Under the pieces are notes generated by a model that saw only the letters and a list, made by a program, of their open reading frames with translations, was not told the origin of the DNA and made no database searches. Shown piece after piece: positions 50,914 through 59,242 of a DNA stretch of 64,000 nucleotides; within the stretch, counting starts at the first letter, position 1; every line of letters starts with the position of its first letter. This DNA is from Candidatus Aalborgicola defluviihabitans (GTDB taxonomy: Bacteria > Pseudomonadota > Gammaproteobacteria > Burkholderiales > Burkholderiaceae_C), in NCBI GenBank assembly GCA_016705575.1, contig JADIXX010000008.1, forward strand, positions 310,001 to 374,000, given 5' to 3'. Made by a program: the position numbers and the translations under genes.

Positions 50914-50963
50914 GCCTTAACTTCACGTAGCCGAGCGCCTATCTTGGCATTTCCAAGTTAGAC
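50914..50963 (-). other. Probable attC (or attI-like) site C at the cassette array start
   Basis: On the minus strand GTCTAAC (50963-50957) and GTTAAGGC (50921-50914) are correctly placed core boxes, with TTGG/CCAA pairing between them. At 50 bp it is shorter than most attC sites. It could be a shrunken attC from an earlier cassette or a diverged attI. Confidence 0.5.
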
Positions 50964-51028
50964 GACGAAATAATCAGGCTGGTGGGCTTGGGCTTAGCCA
51001 TGCGCAACCCGCTAAACCGCACGAATAT

Positions 51029-51382
51029 TCAATTCTTGGCAATACCGCTGGGTACTTTTGCATGACAACCATTGTATGAACCTGTCGCATATCCTGGCCA
51101 ATCAAAGCCAATAGCTGCCATGAAAGAGCTGCGTGGGGGTCGACTCCCTGCCAGTTGGAGCCGGCAACCGTATGCCAACTCTACCAAATTGAGCACACCA
51201 TAGCCGTCTGGCCCATAACTGTCTTTATGCATTCCACAGGCAAACACATGGGGCACGCTGGTCGCCTCGCCATCCTCCACATGGCCGCAGTAGACGTGCT
51301 GCCTGCCGGATAGGGCTTTGATGAACGACGCGCCGTTTTTACTTATTGCTACGAAATTAATAGTGGCTTGCGTATATTCCAC
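51029..51382 (-). other. Unidentified open frame between the cassettes and the repeat
   Basis: An open frame with protein-like content from about codon 25 on (QHVYCGHVEDGEATSVPHVF, then MHKDSYGPDGYGVLNLVELA). Its first possible start lies inside repeat copy 4 and an internal ATG is at 51232. It may be the remnant of an older cassette gene, since the core box at 50963 implies a cassette on this side. No family recognised. Confidence 0.25.
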
Positions 51383-51410
51383 GAGGGCTAGAGGACTATT
51401 TCTCTTACAA
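51345..51410 (+). repeat. Dispersed repeat copy 4 (right edge of the mobile island)
   Basis: Hairpin GCTACGAAATTAATAGTG, core TTGCGTATATTCCACGAGGG then CTAGAGG, right end ATTTCTCTTACAA. The right end contains the TAA stop (51407-51405) of the tryptophan dioxygenase gene. Same direction as copy 3, 4.97 kb away. Confidence 0.87.
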
Positions 51411-52283
51411 CTCCGTCCTTAGCGACCATATCTCGGGGAACAGCACCACGTCCAGCATCTTGCGCAGGTAGCTCACGCCGCCCGTGCCACCGGTGCCGCG
51501 TTTGAAGCCGATGATGCGCTCCACCGTGGTCACATGGCGGAAGCGCCATAGGCGAAAGGCGTCTTCCAGATCAGTCAGTTCTTCGCCCAGTTGGTACAGG
51601 TCCCAATGGGCTTCGGGTTTGCGGTAAACCTGCAGCCAGGCGGCCTCGACTTCTTTGCTGGCTGCATAGGGTTGCGACCAGTCGCGCTCTGTGTGCGATG
51701 CAGGCACGGGCAAGCCACGGCGCGCCATTAGCCGTAGCGCTTCGTCATACAGCGACGGCGCTTCATACGCAGCTTGCACCAGCGCCAGGCGCTCGGGCGC
51801 ATGGGCGTGGGGCTTGAGCATGGCGGCGTTTTTGTTGCCCATGGCGAATTCAATGCAGCGGTATTGAAAGCTTTGGAAGCCGCTACTTTGGCCCAAGTAA
51901 GGGCGCATGGCGCTGTACTCGGGCGGTGTCATGGTGGCCAGCACGTCCCATGCGTGCACCAGTTGCTCCATGATCTTGCTGACACGCGCCAACATCTTGA
52001 AGGCAGGCGGCAGGTCGTCTTGCGCAATGTGGCGCACAGCGGCCTGCAGCTCGTGCAGCATGAGCTTCATCCACAGCTCGCTGGTTTGGTGCTGCACGAT
52101 GAACAGCATCTCGTCATGTGCGGGTGAGAGCGGCTTTTGGGCCGACAGAATGGTGTCGATCTGCAGGTAGTCGCCGTAGCTCATGGTGTTGCTGAAGTCG
52201 AGCTGGGCTTTTTCTTGGGCAACGATGGCTTCGCCAGCAGAGGGCGCGGCGTGCATGGGGCAGCCAGAGGGGGGATTGGTCAT
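51405..52283 (-). CDS. kynA: Tryptophan 2,3-dioxygenase
   Basis: A 292-residue heme dioxygenase that opens the indole ring of tryptophan to N-formylkynurenine, first step of the kynurenine route. Family marks are FSNTMSYGDYLQIDTILSAQ, HDEMLFIVQHQTSELWMKLM (substrate-side His and heme pocket), GFQSFQYRCIEFAMGNKN, and WRFRHVTTVERIIGFKRGTG followed by GGVSYLRK (Thr and heme-proximal His region). The start at 52283 is one base after the kynureninase stop, so the genes are coupled. Confidence 0.94.
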   Translation of the reverse strand: MTNPPSGCPMHAAPSAGEAIVAQEKAQLDFSNTMSYGDYLQIDTILSAQKPLSPAHDEMLFIVQHQTSELWMKLMLHELQAAVRHIAQDDLPPAFKMLARVSKIMEQLVHAWDVLATMTPPEYSAMRPYLGQSSGFQSFQYRCIEFAMGNKNAAMLKPHAHAPERLALVQAAYEAPSLYDEALRLMARRGLPVPASHTERDWSQPYAASKEVEAAWLQVYRKPEAHWDLYQLGEELTDLEDAFRLWRFRHVTTVERIIGFKRGTGGTGGVSYLRKMLDVVLFPEIWSLRTEL

Positions 52284-52284
52284 G

Positions 52285-53583
52285 TCAGGTAACGGCGTGT
52301 TGTTGGTTGAATTCAGGCTTTTGCCACTCTGCTGTTTCCAGCACTTGGCGCAGTTGCTCCACGGCATTCCATACGTCTTCAAAGCCGATGTAGAGCGGGG
52401 TAAAGCCAAAGCGCAAGATATCTTTGTGAATGCCACCATCGCCCGCGCGGTAGTCGCCAATCACGCCGCGTGCAATCAGCGCTTGCATGATGGCATAGGC
52501 ACCGGAGCCTAACGGGCCTCCCGCATTGTGTTCGCGCGTCAGGCAGACCTGCGAGCCGCGTTGTGCGTGGTTGCGTGGCGTGGCCAAGCCCAGGCCGTGG
52601 CCCGCGCAGCGCTCTTCGACCAACTGAATGTACAGGTCGGTCAGCGCCAACGATTTGGTGCGCAGGGCAGCCATGCCGCCCAATGCCTGTGCCGCCACAA
52701 AGCCGTCTAACCCGCATTCCAACAACGACAAGCTGACGATGGGTTGCGTGCCGCACAGGTAGCGGGTAATGCCGGCAGCGGGTTTGTAATCTGCCGTGAA
52801 TGCAAACGGCTTGGCGTGGCCCCACCAGCCCGACAGCGGTTGCCAAAAGCGGTCCGCATGTTGGGGGTTGACCCACACGAATGCCGGTGCGCCGGGGCCG
52901 CCGTTCAAATACTTGTAGCCGCAGCCAATGGAGAAGTCGGCCCGGGCACCCGTCAGGTCCACCGGCACCGCGCCTGCGCTGTGTGCCAGGTCCCACACCA
53001 CCAGCGCGCCGGCCGCGTGTGCGGCGGCGGTGACGGCAGCCATGTCGTGCATGGCGCCGGTGCGGTAGTTGACATGGGTGAGCATCAGCACGGCAACATC
53101 GGCGGTGAGCGCGGCGGCAATCTCGTCAGGCTCTACCAGCTTGAGCGTGTAGCCGCGCTCTTTGCACAGGCCTTCGGCAATGTAGAGGTCGGTGGGGAAG
53201 TTGCTGCGCTCACTAAGCAAAACTTTGCGTTGCGGTGCGTCTTGCGCAACCATGGACAACGCGGCGGCCAGCACTTTGTAGAGGTTGATGGATGTGGTGT
53301 CGGTGGTAACCACTTCGTCAGGCCCCGCGCCAATCAGCGGCGCAATCATGTTGCCCAGGCGTTGGGGTAGCTCGAACCAGCCCGCGTTGTTCCAAGAGCG
53401 GATAAGGCCCGTGCCCCACTCTTGGGTGATGACCTCTGCAGCGCGGGCGGCTGCGGCTTTGGGCATGACGCCCAGAGAATTGCCGTCCAGGTAAATGACA
53501 CCGGCCGGAATAGAGAAAAGATCGCGCAGCGCGCGCAGCGGGTCTGCTGCATCGCGTTGTTGGCAGTCTTGCAAAGTGATCAT
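52285..53583 (-). CDS. kynU: Kynureninase
   Basis: A 432-residue PLP enzyme that cleaves kynurenine to anthranilate and alanine. YLDGNSLGVMPKAAAARAAE is the typical N-terminus. LTHVNYRTGAMHDMAAVTAA and VVWDLAHSAGAVPVDL bind the cofactor. The lysine in DFSIGCGYKYLNGGPGAPAF forms the internal aldimine. First gene of the kynU-kynA pair, with 143 bp to the divergent DUF2868 gene. Its product anthranilate is the predicted substrate of the CoA ligase at 38.6-40.2 kb. Confidence 0.94.
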   Translation of the reverse strand: MITLQDCQQRDAADPLRALRDLFSIPAGVIYLDGNSLGVMPKAAAARAAEVITQEWGTGLIRSWNNAGWFELPQRLGNMIAPLIGAGPDEVVTTDTTSINLYKVLAAALSMVAQDAPQRKVLLSERSNFPTDLYIAEGLCKERGYTLKLVEPDEIAAALTADVAVLMLTHVNYRTGAMHDMAAVTAAAHAAGALVVWDLAHSAGAVPVDLTGARADFSIGCGYKYLNGGPGAPAFVWVNPQHADRFWQPLSGWWGHAKPFAFTADYKPAAGITRYLCGTQPIVSLSLLECGLDGFVAAQALGGMAALRTKSLALTDLYIQLVEERCAGHGLGLATPRNHAQRGSQVCLTREHNAGGPLGSGAYAIMQALIARGVIGDYRAGDGGIHKDILRFGFTPLYIGFEDVWNAVEQLRQVLETAEWQKPEFNQQHAVT

Positions 53584-53726
53584 GGTATGTGTGGTCCTTG
53601 AAATACGTAAACTCTAAACCATCTGCCGGTCGAGGCTACAGAGCAGCCCGTGTGGCAGCTTTCAGGTCTCAAAATAAAACATGCTGTAGATTCGCGGATG
53701 ATGCGCGTTGCGCAATTGGAGTTGGG

Positions 53727-55181
53727 GTGAATTTGGACCAAACAGAGCAACCTGCCCGTTGGAGCGTCTCGGAGCTGATTGATTTTGAAGTCGCACTCGA
53801 CAAGTGGGACGCTGACGATTCTGCGGGTGTTGATGCGTTCAAAAGCAAGATCGCGCTCGCACCAGACGCCCGCACCACCAACCGATCGGCAATTTTCTTG
53901 GCGTGGCTGAAAGAGCAAGCAACACCGGGCTGCACGGCGACGGCTGGTCAACAGTTTGAGCGCGGCGTAAAGGCTGTCTTGTGGCTGGCGTTGTTCATCG
54001 GAGGTTTGGTGGGCGTGGGCACCACCGCGGGTTTGCTGGCCCACGACAGCGCGCAGCCGATCAACGCGGCACTGTTCCTGGCCGGTACGGTTGGCCTACA
54101 GATAGGCATGCTGTTGGTAGCGTTGGTGGCCGTGGTCGCACGCGCGGTAGGCGTTGACTTCTCCCCGTTGACTTCCTGGATGCATGCGCTGGTGCGCTTC
54201 AGTATCGGTGCGCTGAACCGCCTGCATGGTGAGCAGCGGGCGCAGGCTCGGTTTGTGTTGGCCAAGACCGGTCAGTTGTCGAGCCGCCTGGCACCGTTCA
54301 TCAGTCTGCAAGTCTTGCAGCTCACGCAAGCATTTGTTATTGCATTCAACCTGGGCATTCTGGGTTCTATGTTGTTGGTCTACTTGCCCTTTGTAGAGCT
54401 GCGTTTCGGGTGGCAGTCAACGTATTCTTTTGGAGCAGATGGCGTGTTTCGCGCGTTGCAGGCCATCGCTTTGCCTTGGAGCTGGATCTCTGATTCGCTG
54501 GCGCCCTCGCTGCCACAGGTGTTGGCGACGCAGTTCGTTCGGGGGCAGGGTGCGTTCACCCTGGATGCCAATGCTGCACATGCCTGGTGGCCCTTCTTGC
54601 TGTGCGCGGTTGTCGTCTATGGGTTGATGCCACGGCTACTCATTGCCGCGCTCTTGCAAGGCATGCTGCGCTTGCGGCTGCGGCGCATCGCATTCACCCA
54701 CCCTGCGGCGAACAAGTTGTGGCGCAGACTGCAGCGCCCCTTGTTCAGTTCCGATAGCGATGGCGAACCGCTGCCTCCTGGCGGTCCACTGGCCGACATG
54801 GGTCATGCTGGAGCGAAGAAGGTGTTGGCGATCAAGTCGCAAACCAGCAGCCTGAGCGACGAACAGGTGTCAGCATTGGTGCAGCGGTCGCTTGGGCTTG
54901 CCGTGCTGCAAACCGTCTCGGCCTACATCGACAACGATGCGTTCGAGCCCGCACTGGTGCAAGGACTGCAAGCCGATACAGACGTTGTTGTGGTGACACC
55001 GGGCACCGAGAACCCCATCATCGCTATTGCCGATTTCCTCAAGAAGTTGAGCGCCACCAACCGCGAAGTGATTGTCCTGCTAACGGGCGACCCCACAGCG
55101 GGCTTGGACGAGCGCCTGAAGATATGGACCCGCTTCGTGTCGATTCACCATTTGCGTGTAGGAGTGGCACGATGCCAATAG
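53727..55181 (+). CDS. DUF2868 membrane protein
   Basis: A 484-residue inner-membrane protein. A soluble N-terminus of about 75 residues precedes at least four hydrophobic segments: AVLWLALFIGGLVGVGTTAG, ALFLAGTVGLQIGMLLVALV, FNLGILGSMLLVYLPF and WPFLLCAVVVYGLMPRLLI. A soluble C-terminal domain from about 370 ends in a VIVLLTGDPT-type strand-loop. It matches the DUF2868 family, which is regularly encoded next to a DUF3482 GTPase, as here. The GTG at 53727 follows GGAGTTGG; the open frame extends further but lacks a good start. Confidence 0.78.
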   Translation: MNLDQTEQPARWSVSELIDFEVALDKWDADDSAGVDAFKSKIALAPDARTTNRSAIFLAWLKEQATPGCTATAGQQFERGVKAVLWLALFIGGLVGVGTTAGLLAHDSAQPINAALFLAGTVGLQIGMLLVALVAVVARAVGVDFSPLTSWMHALVRFSIGALNRLHGEQRAQARFVLAKTGQLSSRLAPFISLQVLQLTQAFVIAFNLGILGSMLLVYLPFVELRFGWQSTYSFGADGVFRALQAIALPWSWISDSLAPSLPQVLATQFVRGQGAFTLDANAAHAWWPFLLCAVVVYGLMPRLLIAALLQGMLRLRLRRIAFTHPAANKLWRRLQRPLFSSDSDGEPLPPGGPLADMGHAGAKKVLAIKSQTSSLSDEQVSALVQRSLGLAVLQTVSAYIDNDAFEPALVQGLQADTDVVVVTPGTENPIIAIADFLKKLSATNREVIVLLTGDPTAGLDERLKIWTRFVSIHHLRVGVARCQ

Positions 55182-56653
55182 AACACGCTGTGCCAGCGTT
55201 TGCCATCATTGGTGCGGTTAACCACGGCAAGTCTTCCATCCTGTCGACGCTGATGGAGGATGACGCCGTCGCGGTGTCGTCCATGCCCGGCGTGACCGTG
55301 CATGCAAAGCGGTTTGCCCTGAGAGACCTTGTCGTCTTTCACGACACACCGGGGTTCCAGAACGCGCGCAAGGCGCTTGCTGAGATCAACCGCGCGCCCG
55401 CTGATGCCAATGACCCGTTGGCCAAATTTCGTGTGTTTGTTGAACAGCACCAGACCGACCCGCAGTTTGAAGCCGAGTGTCGTTTGCTTAAACCTGTTTT
55501 GGCGGGTGCCGGGATCATCTATGTCGTGGATGGTTCGCTCGCGCCGACACCCCTCAACGAATGCGAAATGGAGCTGGCGCGCTTGACAGGGGTTACCCGC
55601 TTGGCCATCGTCAACCGCACGGGAGAGCAGGACTATATTGGCCAATGGCGGGCAGCGCTTAACCGGTCGTTTAACGCGGTTCGAGAATTCAACGCCCACA
55701 GCGCGAGTTTTGAAGACCGCAAGGACTTGCTCGAAACATTGGCCAACATCAACCGCGATTGGAAGCCCTATCTGCTAAAGGCTGTGACCGCGCTCCAGGA
55801 GGATAGGAGCGCGCGTATAGACGATGCCGCTGCGCTGGCGGTGTCGCTGGTCTGCGATTGCCTGACCTTCTCGGCGCGGCTCTCGCTCAAGATCGATAGC
55901 GCAGAAGCGCGCACGGCGGCTGATCTGGCGTTGCAAGAGCGATTCAAAACCCAGCTCGCAAAAATCGAATCCAGCGCGCACAACAAGATGATCGCGCTAT
56001 TTGCGCACCACCTGGTGCAGTCATCCAGTGAGTCGGCCAGTTTGTTCAAAGACGGTTTGTTTAGCGTTGAGACTTGGCGTCTGATGGGTTTGAACGCGAA
56101 GCAGCTGACAATGACCGGGGCCGCCATTGGTGCGGTGGCTGGCGCCGGTACCGATGCGCTCACCCTTGGCCACACGCTGCTGCTGGGCACTGCAGTTGGG
56201 GCTGCGATTGGTGGAACGACTGCGTACTTGGTTGGCAAGAAGCAACCCAGTGTTTCTGTCAAAACGCCAAGATTTTCCAAAGCCCTGCAATTGCTGATGC
56301 CCGAAAAATTGCAACTCTCAGCGCAGGAAATGGTTGTGGGCCCGATGCAAGCCAACAATTTCCCATGGATTTTGTTGGACCGCGCGCTTTGCAGTTTGAA
56401 CTATGTTGCTGGTCGTGCCCACGGACGGCGCGACGAAACAGCTATTCAGATGGACCAACTGCTGCCTTCACTGCAACAGAAGAAGCTGTCGGTTGAGTAT
56501 TGGTCTGACGAAGATCGCAAGCGTTGTGAAAAGCTGTTTGCGAAGCTGCGGCTGAGCAAGACATTGGTAGGCAACGAAAGCCAAGAGCTGAAAGACATCA
56601 TCGCCCGTCACTTTGGCGAAGTCGTTGCGTCGGCTGACAGGGCAACACACTAG
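55172..56653 (+). CDS. DUF3482 GTPase
   Basis: A 493-residue protein with an N-terminal Era/TrmE-like GTPase domain. G1 is GAVNHGKSS (about 12-20), and the G3-like segment FHDTPGF has DTPG. G4 is NRTGEQD in place of NKxD. A C-terminal part carries a glycine-rich hydrophobic hairpin (AAIGAVAGAGTDALTLGHTL, then GTAVGAAIGGTTAYLVG) that may touch the membrane. It overlaps the DUF2868 gene by 10 bp, so the products probably work together. Cellular role unknown. Confidence 0.82.
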   Translation: MPIEHAVPAFAIIGAVNHGKSSILSTLMEDDAVAVSSMPGVTVHAKRFALRDLVVFHDTPGFQNARKALAEINRAPADANDPLAKFRVFVEQHQTDPQFEAECRLLKPVLAGAGIIYVVDGSLAPTPLNECEMELARLTGVTRLAIVNRTGEQDYIGQWRAALNRSFNAVREFNAHSASFEDRKDLLETLANINRDWKPYLLKAVTALQEDRSARIDDAAALAVSLVCDCLTFSARLSLKIDSAEARTAADLALQERFKTQLAKIESSAHNKMIALFAHHLVQSSSESASLFKDGLFSVETWRLMGLNAKQLTMTGAAIGAVAGAGTDALTLGHTLLLGTAVGAAIGGTTAYLVGKKQPSVSVKTPRFSKALQLLMPEKLQLSAQEMVVGPMQANNFPWILLDRALCSLNYVAGRAHGRRDETAIQMDQLLPSLQQKKLSVEYWSDEDRKRCEKLFAKLRLSKTLVGNESQELKDIIARHFGEVVASADRATH

Positions 56654-56715
56654 CGCGTGACAACATCTCTTCAGGCGCAAAAGGCCCGAGTTGCGGAGTT
56701 GCGGGCCACATCATT

Positions 56716-56780
56716 CGCTATTGTTTTGGAAGCTGCATTGGCATATGTGACGAGGGCTAGCGGCCCATTTTTCTTATAAC
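56716..56780 (+). repeat. Dispersed repeat copy 5
   Basis: Hairpin GCTATTGTTTTGGAAGC, a variant core TTGGCATATGTGACGAGGGC then TAG, right end CCATTTTTCTTATAA. The TTA at 56774-56776 is the stop codon of the convergent LysR gene. Confidence 0.85.
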
Positions 56781-57694
56781 AATCCGGCGCCAAGGTACTT
56801 CTCCATTCCCAGCACCAGCGCGTCAAACGTGGCCTTGGCCGATGGGCTGTTGCGCAGGCCCTCGTGCATGGTGATCCAGATGTCGAGCTTGAGGGTGTAG
56901 AACTCTGGCAAAACCCGCACGAGCGGCGGGCTGGCCACCGTGCCACTCGCAACCCCACGGGCCAGCGGCACTTGGCAAAAACCAATGCCCGCGCCACACC
57001 GTATTAACGCCAGTTGCGCCACGCTGCTGTCCGCTCGCAAGGAAAACGATTCGCGGTCCAGCCCGCGCATGGACTTGGCCACTTCGCGAATAAAGGGCGT
57101 GGGCTGGTCAAAGCCAATCAAGCAATGCTCGGTGAGCTGGGCCACGCTGGTGGGTGTGCCGCGCCGCTGCAAGTAATCGGCCGATGCATGCAGGCCCACT
57201 TCCACCTGCCCTACTTGGCGGGCAATGAGCTGGTCTTGCGCGGGGCGCACCATGCGCACGGCGATGTCGGCCTCGCGCTGCAACAGGTCTTGCGTGCGGT
57301 CTGTTAGCGCCAGCTCTATCTTCAAGCCGGGGTAGTTGGCACACAGGCTGGCAATGATGGGCGGCAGTGTCTCTACCCCCACCACCTCGCTGGCGGTAAC
57401 GCGCACCACGCCGCTCACGCCTTTGCCCCGGCTGGCGGCGGTGCGCTCTAGCGCGGCAGCGCTGCTCTCCATTTCTTCGGCGTGTACCTGCAGGGCCAGC
57501 GCAGCTTCGGTGGGTAGCAGGCCGGCCTGGGTGCGGGTGAACAGCACCAGGCCCAGCGTTTCTTCCAGCGCGGTAATGTGCCGCCCCACCGTGGGCTGGG
57601 CAATGCCCAAAGCGCGCGCTGCGCCCGAGAGCGAACCCTCGCGCAGCACCCCCAAAAGAGAGCGGTACAGCTCCCAACCAATGCTTGTGTCCAT
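56774..57694 (-). CDS. LysR-family transcriptional regulator
   Basis: A 306-residue regulator. The N-terminal helix-turn-helix region (YRSLLGVLREGSLSGAARAL, GIAQPTVGRHITALEETLGL) is followed by a substrate-binding domain that starts near VSGVVRVTASEVVGVETLPP. It is divergent from the epimerase-like gene, its likely target. A perfect ATACAGAACTGTAT palindrome covers its own start codon. The stop codon lies in repeat copy 5. Confidence 0.87.
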   Translation of the reverse strand: MDTSIGWELYRSLLGVLREGSLSGAARALGIAQPTVGRHITALEETLGLVLFTRTQAGLLPTEAALALQVHAEEMESSAAALERTAASRGKGVSGVVRVTASEVVGVETLPPIIASLCANYPGLKIELALTDRTQDLLQREADIAVRMVRPAQDQLIARQVGQVEVGLHASADYLQRRGTPTSVAQLTEHCLIGFDQPTPFIREVAKSMRGLDRESFSLRADSSVAQLALIRCGAGIGFCQVPLARGVASGTVASPPLVRVLPEFYTLKLDIWITMHEGLRNSPSAKATFDALVLGMEKYLGAGLL

Positions 57695-57706
57695 ACAGAA
57701 CTGTAT
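57693..57706. promoter_or_regulatory. Palindrome at the LysR gene start
   Basis: ATACAGAACTGTAT has perfect 6-bp arms around AA and overlaps the first base pairs of the LysR start codon, within the divergent promoter. Size and place suit a LysR half or full site for autoregulation. Confidence 0.45.
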
Positions 57707-57788
57707 AGCAGCACCATGGGTTTCGGCAATTCCATGTTTGCGGTTGGCCCCGCAAACTCGCTCCCTCATCCACTGAATGGAGCTTGAT

Positions 57789-58766
57789 ATGGAAACCACG
57801 ACGCTGAACAAAACCGCACTCGTATTGGGCGCCACCGGCGGCATAGGCGGCGAAGTGGCCCGCCAACTGCAAGCCGCAGGCTGGGCTGTGCGGGGCTTGA
57901 GCCGCCACACGAACCCCGACGCCGACCAAGATGGCATCACCTGGCTGCGCGGCGATGCCTTGAACGGGGACGACGTGCGCGCTGCCGCAGCCGGCTGCAC
58001 CGTCATCGTCCACGCCGTGAACCCACCGGGCTACAAGCGCTGGTCAACCGTGGTGCTGCCCATGTTGGACAACACCATCACTATCGCAAAAGAGCTGAGC
58101 GCCACCGTGGTTTTGCCCGGCACCGTCTACAACTACGGCCCCAACGCCTTCCCCACCCTGACAGAAGACTCGCCCCAAAACCCACTCACCAAAAAGGGCG
58201 CCATCCGCGTGGAGATGGAACGCCGCCTGCAAGCCTTTGCGCAACAGGGTGGCCGCGTCATCATCGTGCGGGCCGGTGATTTTTTTGGCCCGCAGGCCGG
58301 CAACAACTGGTTTGCACAAGGCCTGATCAAGCCGCAGCAGGCGGTGAAGCGCATCAGCAACCCCGGCAAGCCGGGCCTGGGCCACCAGTGGGCCTATATC
58401 CCCGATGTGGCCCGCACCATGGTCACGCTGATTGCCATGCGCCACACACTGCCCGCCTTTGCCACCTATCACCTGCAAGGCCATTGGGACCACGACGGTA
58501 CGCAAATGGCCCAGGCCATTCAGCGCGTGGTGGTGCAGCACGGCGGAGCCAAGCCCAAGATCAGCGCCCTGCCCTGGTGGCTGCTGCGGCTGGCGTCGCC
58601 GTTTAACGAAACATTGAAGGAGCTGCTGGAAATGCGCTACCTGTGGCAAGTGCCGGTGCGCATGGACAACGCCAAGCTGCAAGCGCTGCTGGGCCAGGAG
58701 CCGCACACGCCGCTGGACGAAGCGGTGGAGGCGACGCTGCGCGGGCTGGGTTGCTTGGCTCGTTAA
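57789..58766 (+). CDS. NAD-dependent epimerase/dehydratase-like (extended SDR) protein
   Basis: A 325-residue protein with a Rossmann start TALVLGATGGIGGEVARQLQ (GATGGIGG) and an extended SDR body. The active-site tyrosine may be in GTVYNYGPNAFPTLTE, but a clear YxxxK is not seen, so it could be an atypical SDR used for NAD(P) sensing or an NmrA-like role. The ATG at 57789 has TGGAG eight bases upstream; an in-frame ATG lies four codons before. It is divergent from the LysR gene. Confidence 0.8.
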   Translation: METTTLNKTALVLGATGGIGGEVARQLQAAGWAVRGLSRHTNPDADQDGITWLRGDALNGDDVRAAAAGCTVIVHAVNPPGYKRWSTVVLPMLDNTITIAKELSATVVLPGTVYNYGPNAFPTLTEDSPQNPLTKKGAIRVEMERRLQAFAQQGGRVIIVRAGDFFGPQAGNNWFAQGLIKPQQAVKRISNPGKPGLGHQWAYIPDVARTMVTLIAMRHTLPAFATYHLQGHWDHDGTQMAQAIQRVVVQHGGAKPKISALPWWLLRLASPFNETLKELLEMRYLWQVPVRMDNAKLQALLGQEPHTPLDEAVEATLRGLGCLAR

Positions 58767-58830
58767 TACTATTGTTTTAATAGCTGCTTACGTATGTTTG
58801 ACGAGGGCTAGAGGCACATTTAGCCTATAA
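58767..58830 (+). repeat. Dispersed repeat copy 6
   Basis: The clearest copy. Hairpin CTATTGTTTTAATAG, then GCTTACGTATGTTTGACGAG, GGCTAGAGGC, and right end TTTAGCCTATAA. It starts immediately after the TAA stop of the epimerase-like gene. The following 180 bp up to the next gene hold nothing recognisable. Confidence 0.87.
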
Positions 58831-59011
58831 GAAATCAAAATTTGCCCATGCCCCCTAGCCGTGCCCAACCTTTGTCCGCATGATGTGACATGCTCCCAAT
58901 CTCGAGCCTGCACGGCGCGCAGCGGGTAGACCTAATTCACGTCAACTAGCCAGCTCAGCAACGGCGTTACAGCACGGGCCAGCGCCATGTCGGCCACATC
59001 TTCACTGCGGC

Positions 59012-59242
59012 TCACCTCCAGCCGCGATGCCAACCATAGCTTGGGTGGTGCCAGCCCCAGCCCAAGCGACTGTGGTACGCCCATACATAGCCTGGCCCGG
59101 GTATGCCATAGGTGGGCGCGACGTAGACCACGCCGTGTGGCGCGACATAAGCAGGTTCAACAGCGACGGGGGCGACCACACAGCCTCCCAGAAAAACCGT
59201 GGTGCAGGTGGCCGCAATGCAGCTCATCGTTAAGAATTTCAT
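59012..59242 (-). CDS. Small lipoprotein rich in Gly, Tyr and Trp
   Basis: A 76-residue product. The signal peptide (MKFLTMSCIAATCTTVFLGG) ends in lipobox LGGC, with the lipidated Cys at about 21. The mature part is Pro/Val/Tyr-rich and ends in an aromatic/His pattern (LGWGWHHPSYGWHRGW), as seen in many small envelope proteins of this order. Function unknown. An earlier in-frame start at 59284 would add 14 residues before the signal peptide and is unlikely. Confidence 0.6.
   Translation of the reverse strand: MKFLTMSCIAATCTTVFLGGCVVAPVAVEPAYVAPHGVVYVAPTYGIPGPGYVWAYHSRLGWGWHHPSYGWHRGWR

Larger units (their letters stand above)
49336..50920 (-). mobile_element. Two complete integron gene cassettes
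   Basis: Cassette 1 is 50920-50254 and cassette 2 is 50253-49336, both reading on the minus strand. Each has one gene followed by its own attC. In each, the first bases of the cassette (TTAAGGC and TTAGAC) complement the R'' box of its own attC (GCCTTAA and GTCTAA). This is the proof of an excisable cassette. No integron integrase or clear attI lies in the window, so this is a cassette cluster without its integron. Confidence 0.8.

Noticed and set aside
53584..53726. Second MarR-type site before kynU
   Set aside because: A TTTAGAGTTTAC-like stretch recalls one arm of the 45327 dyad but has no inverse partner; too weak to call.
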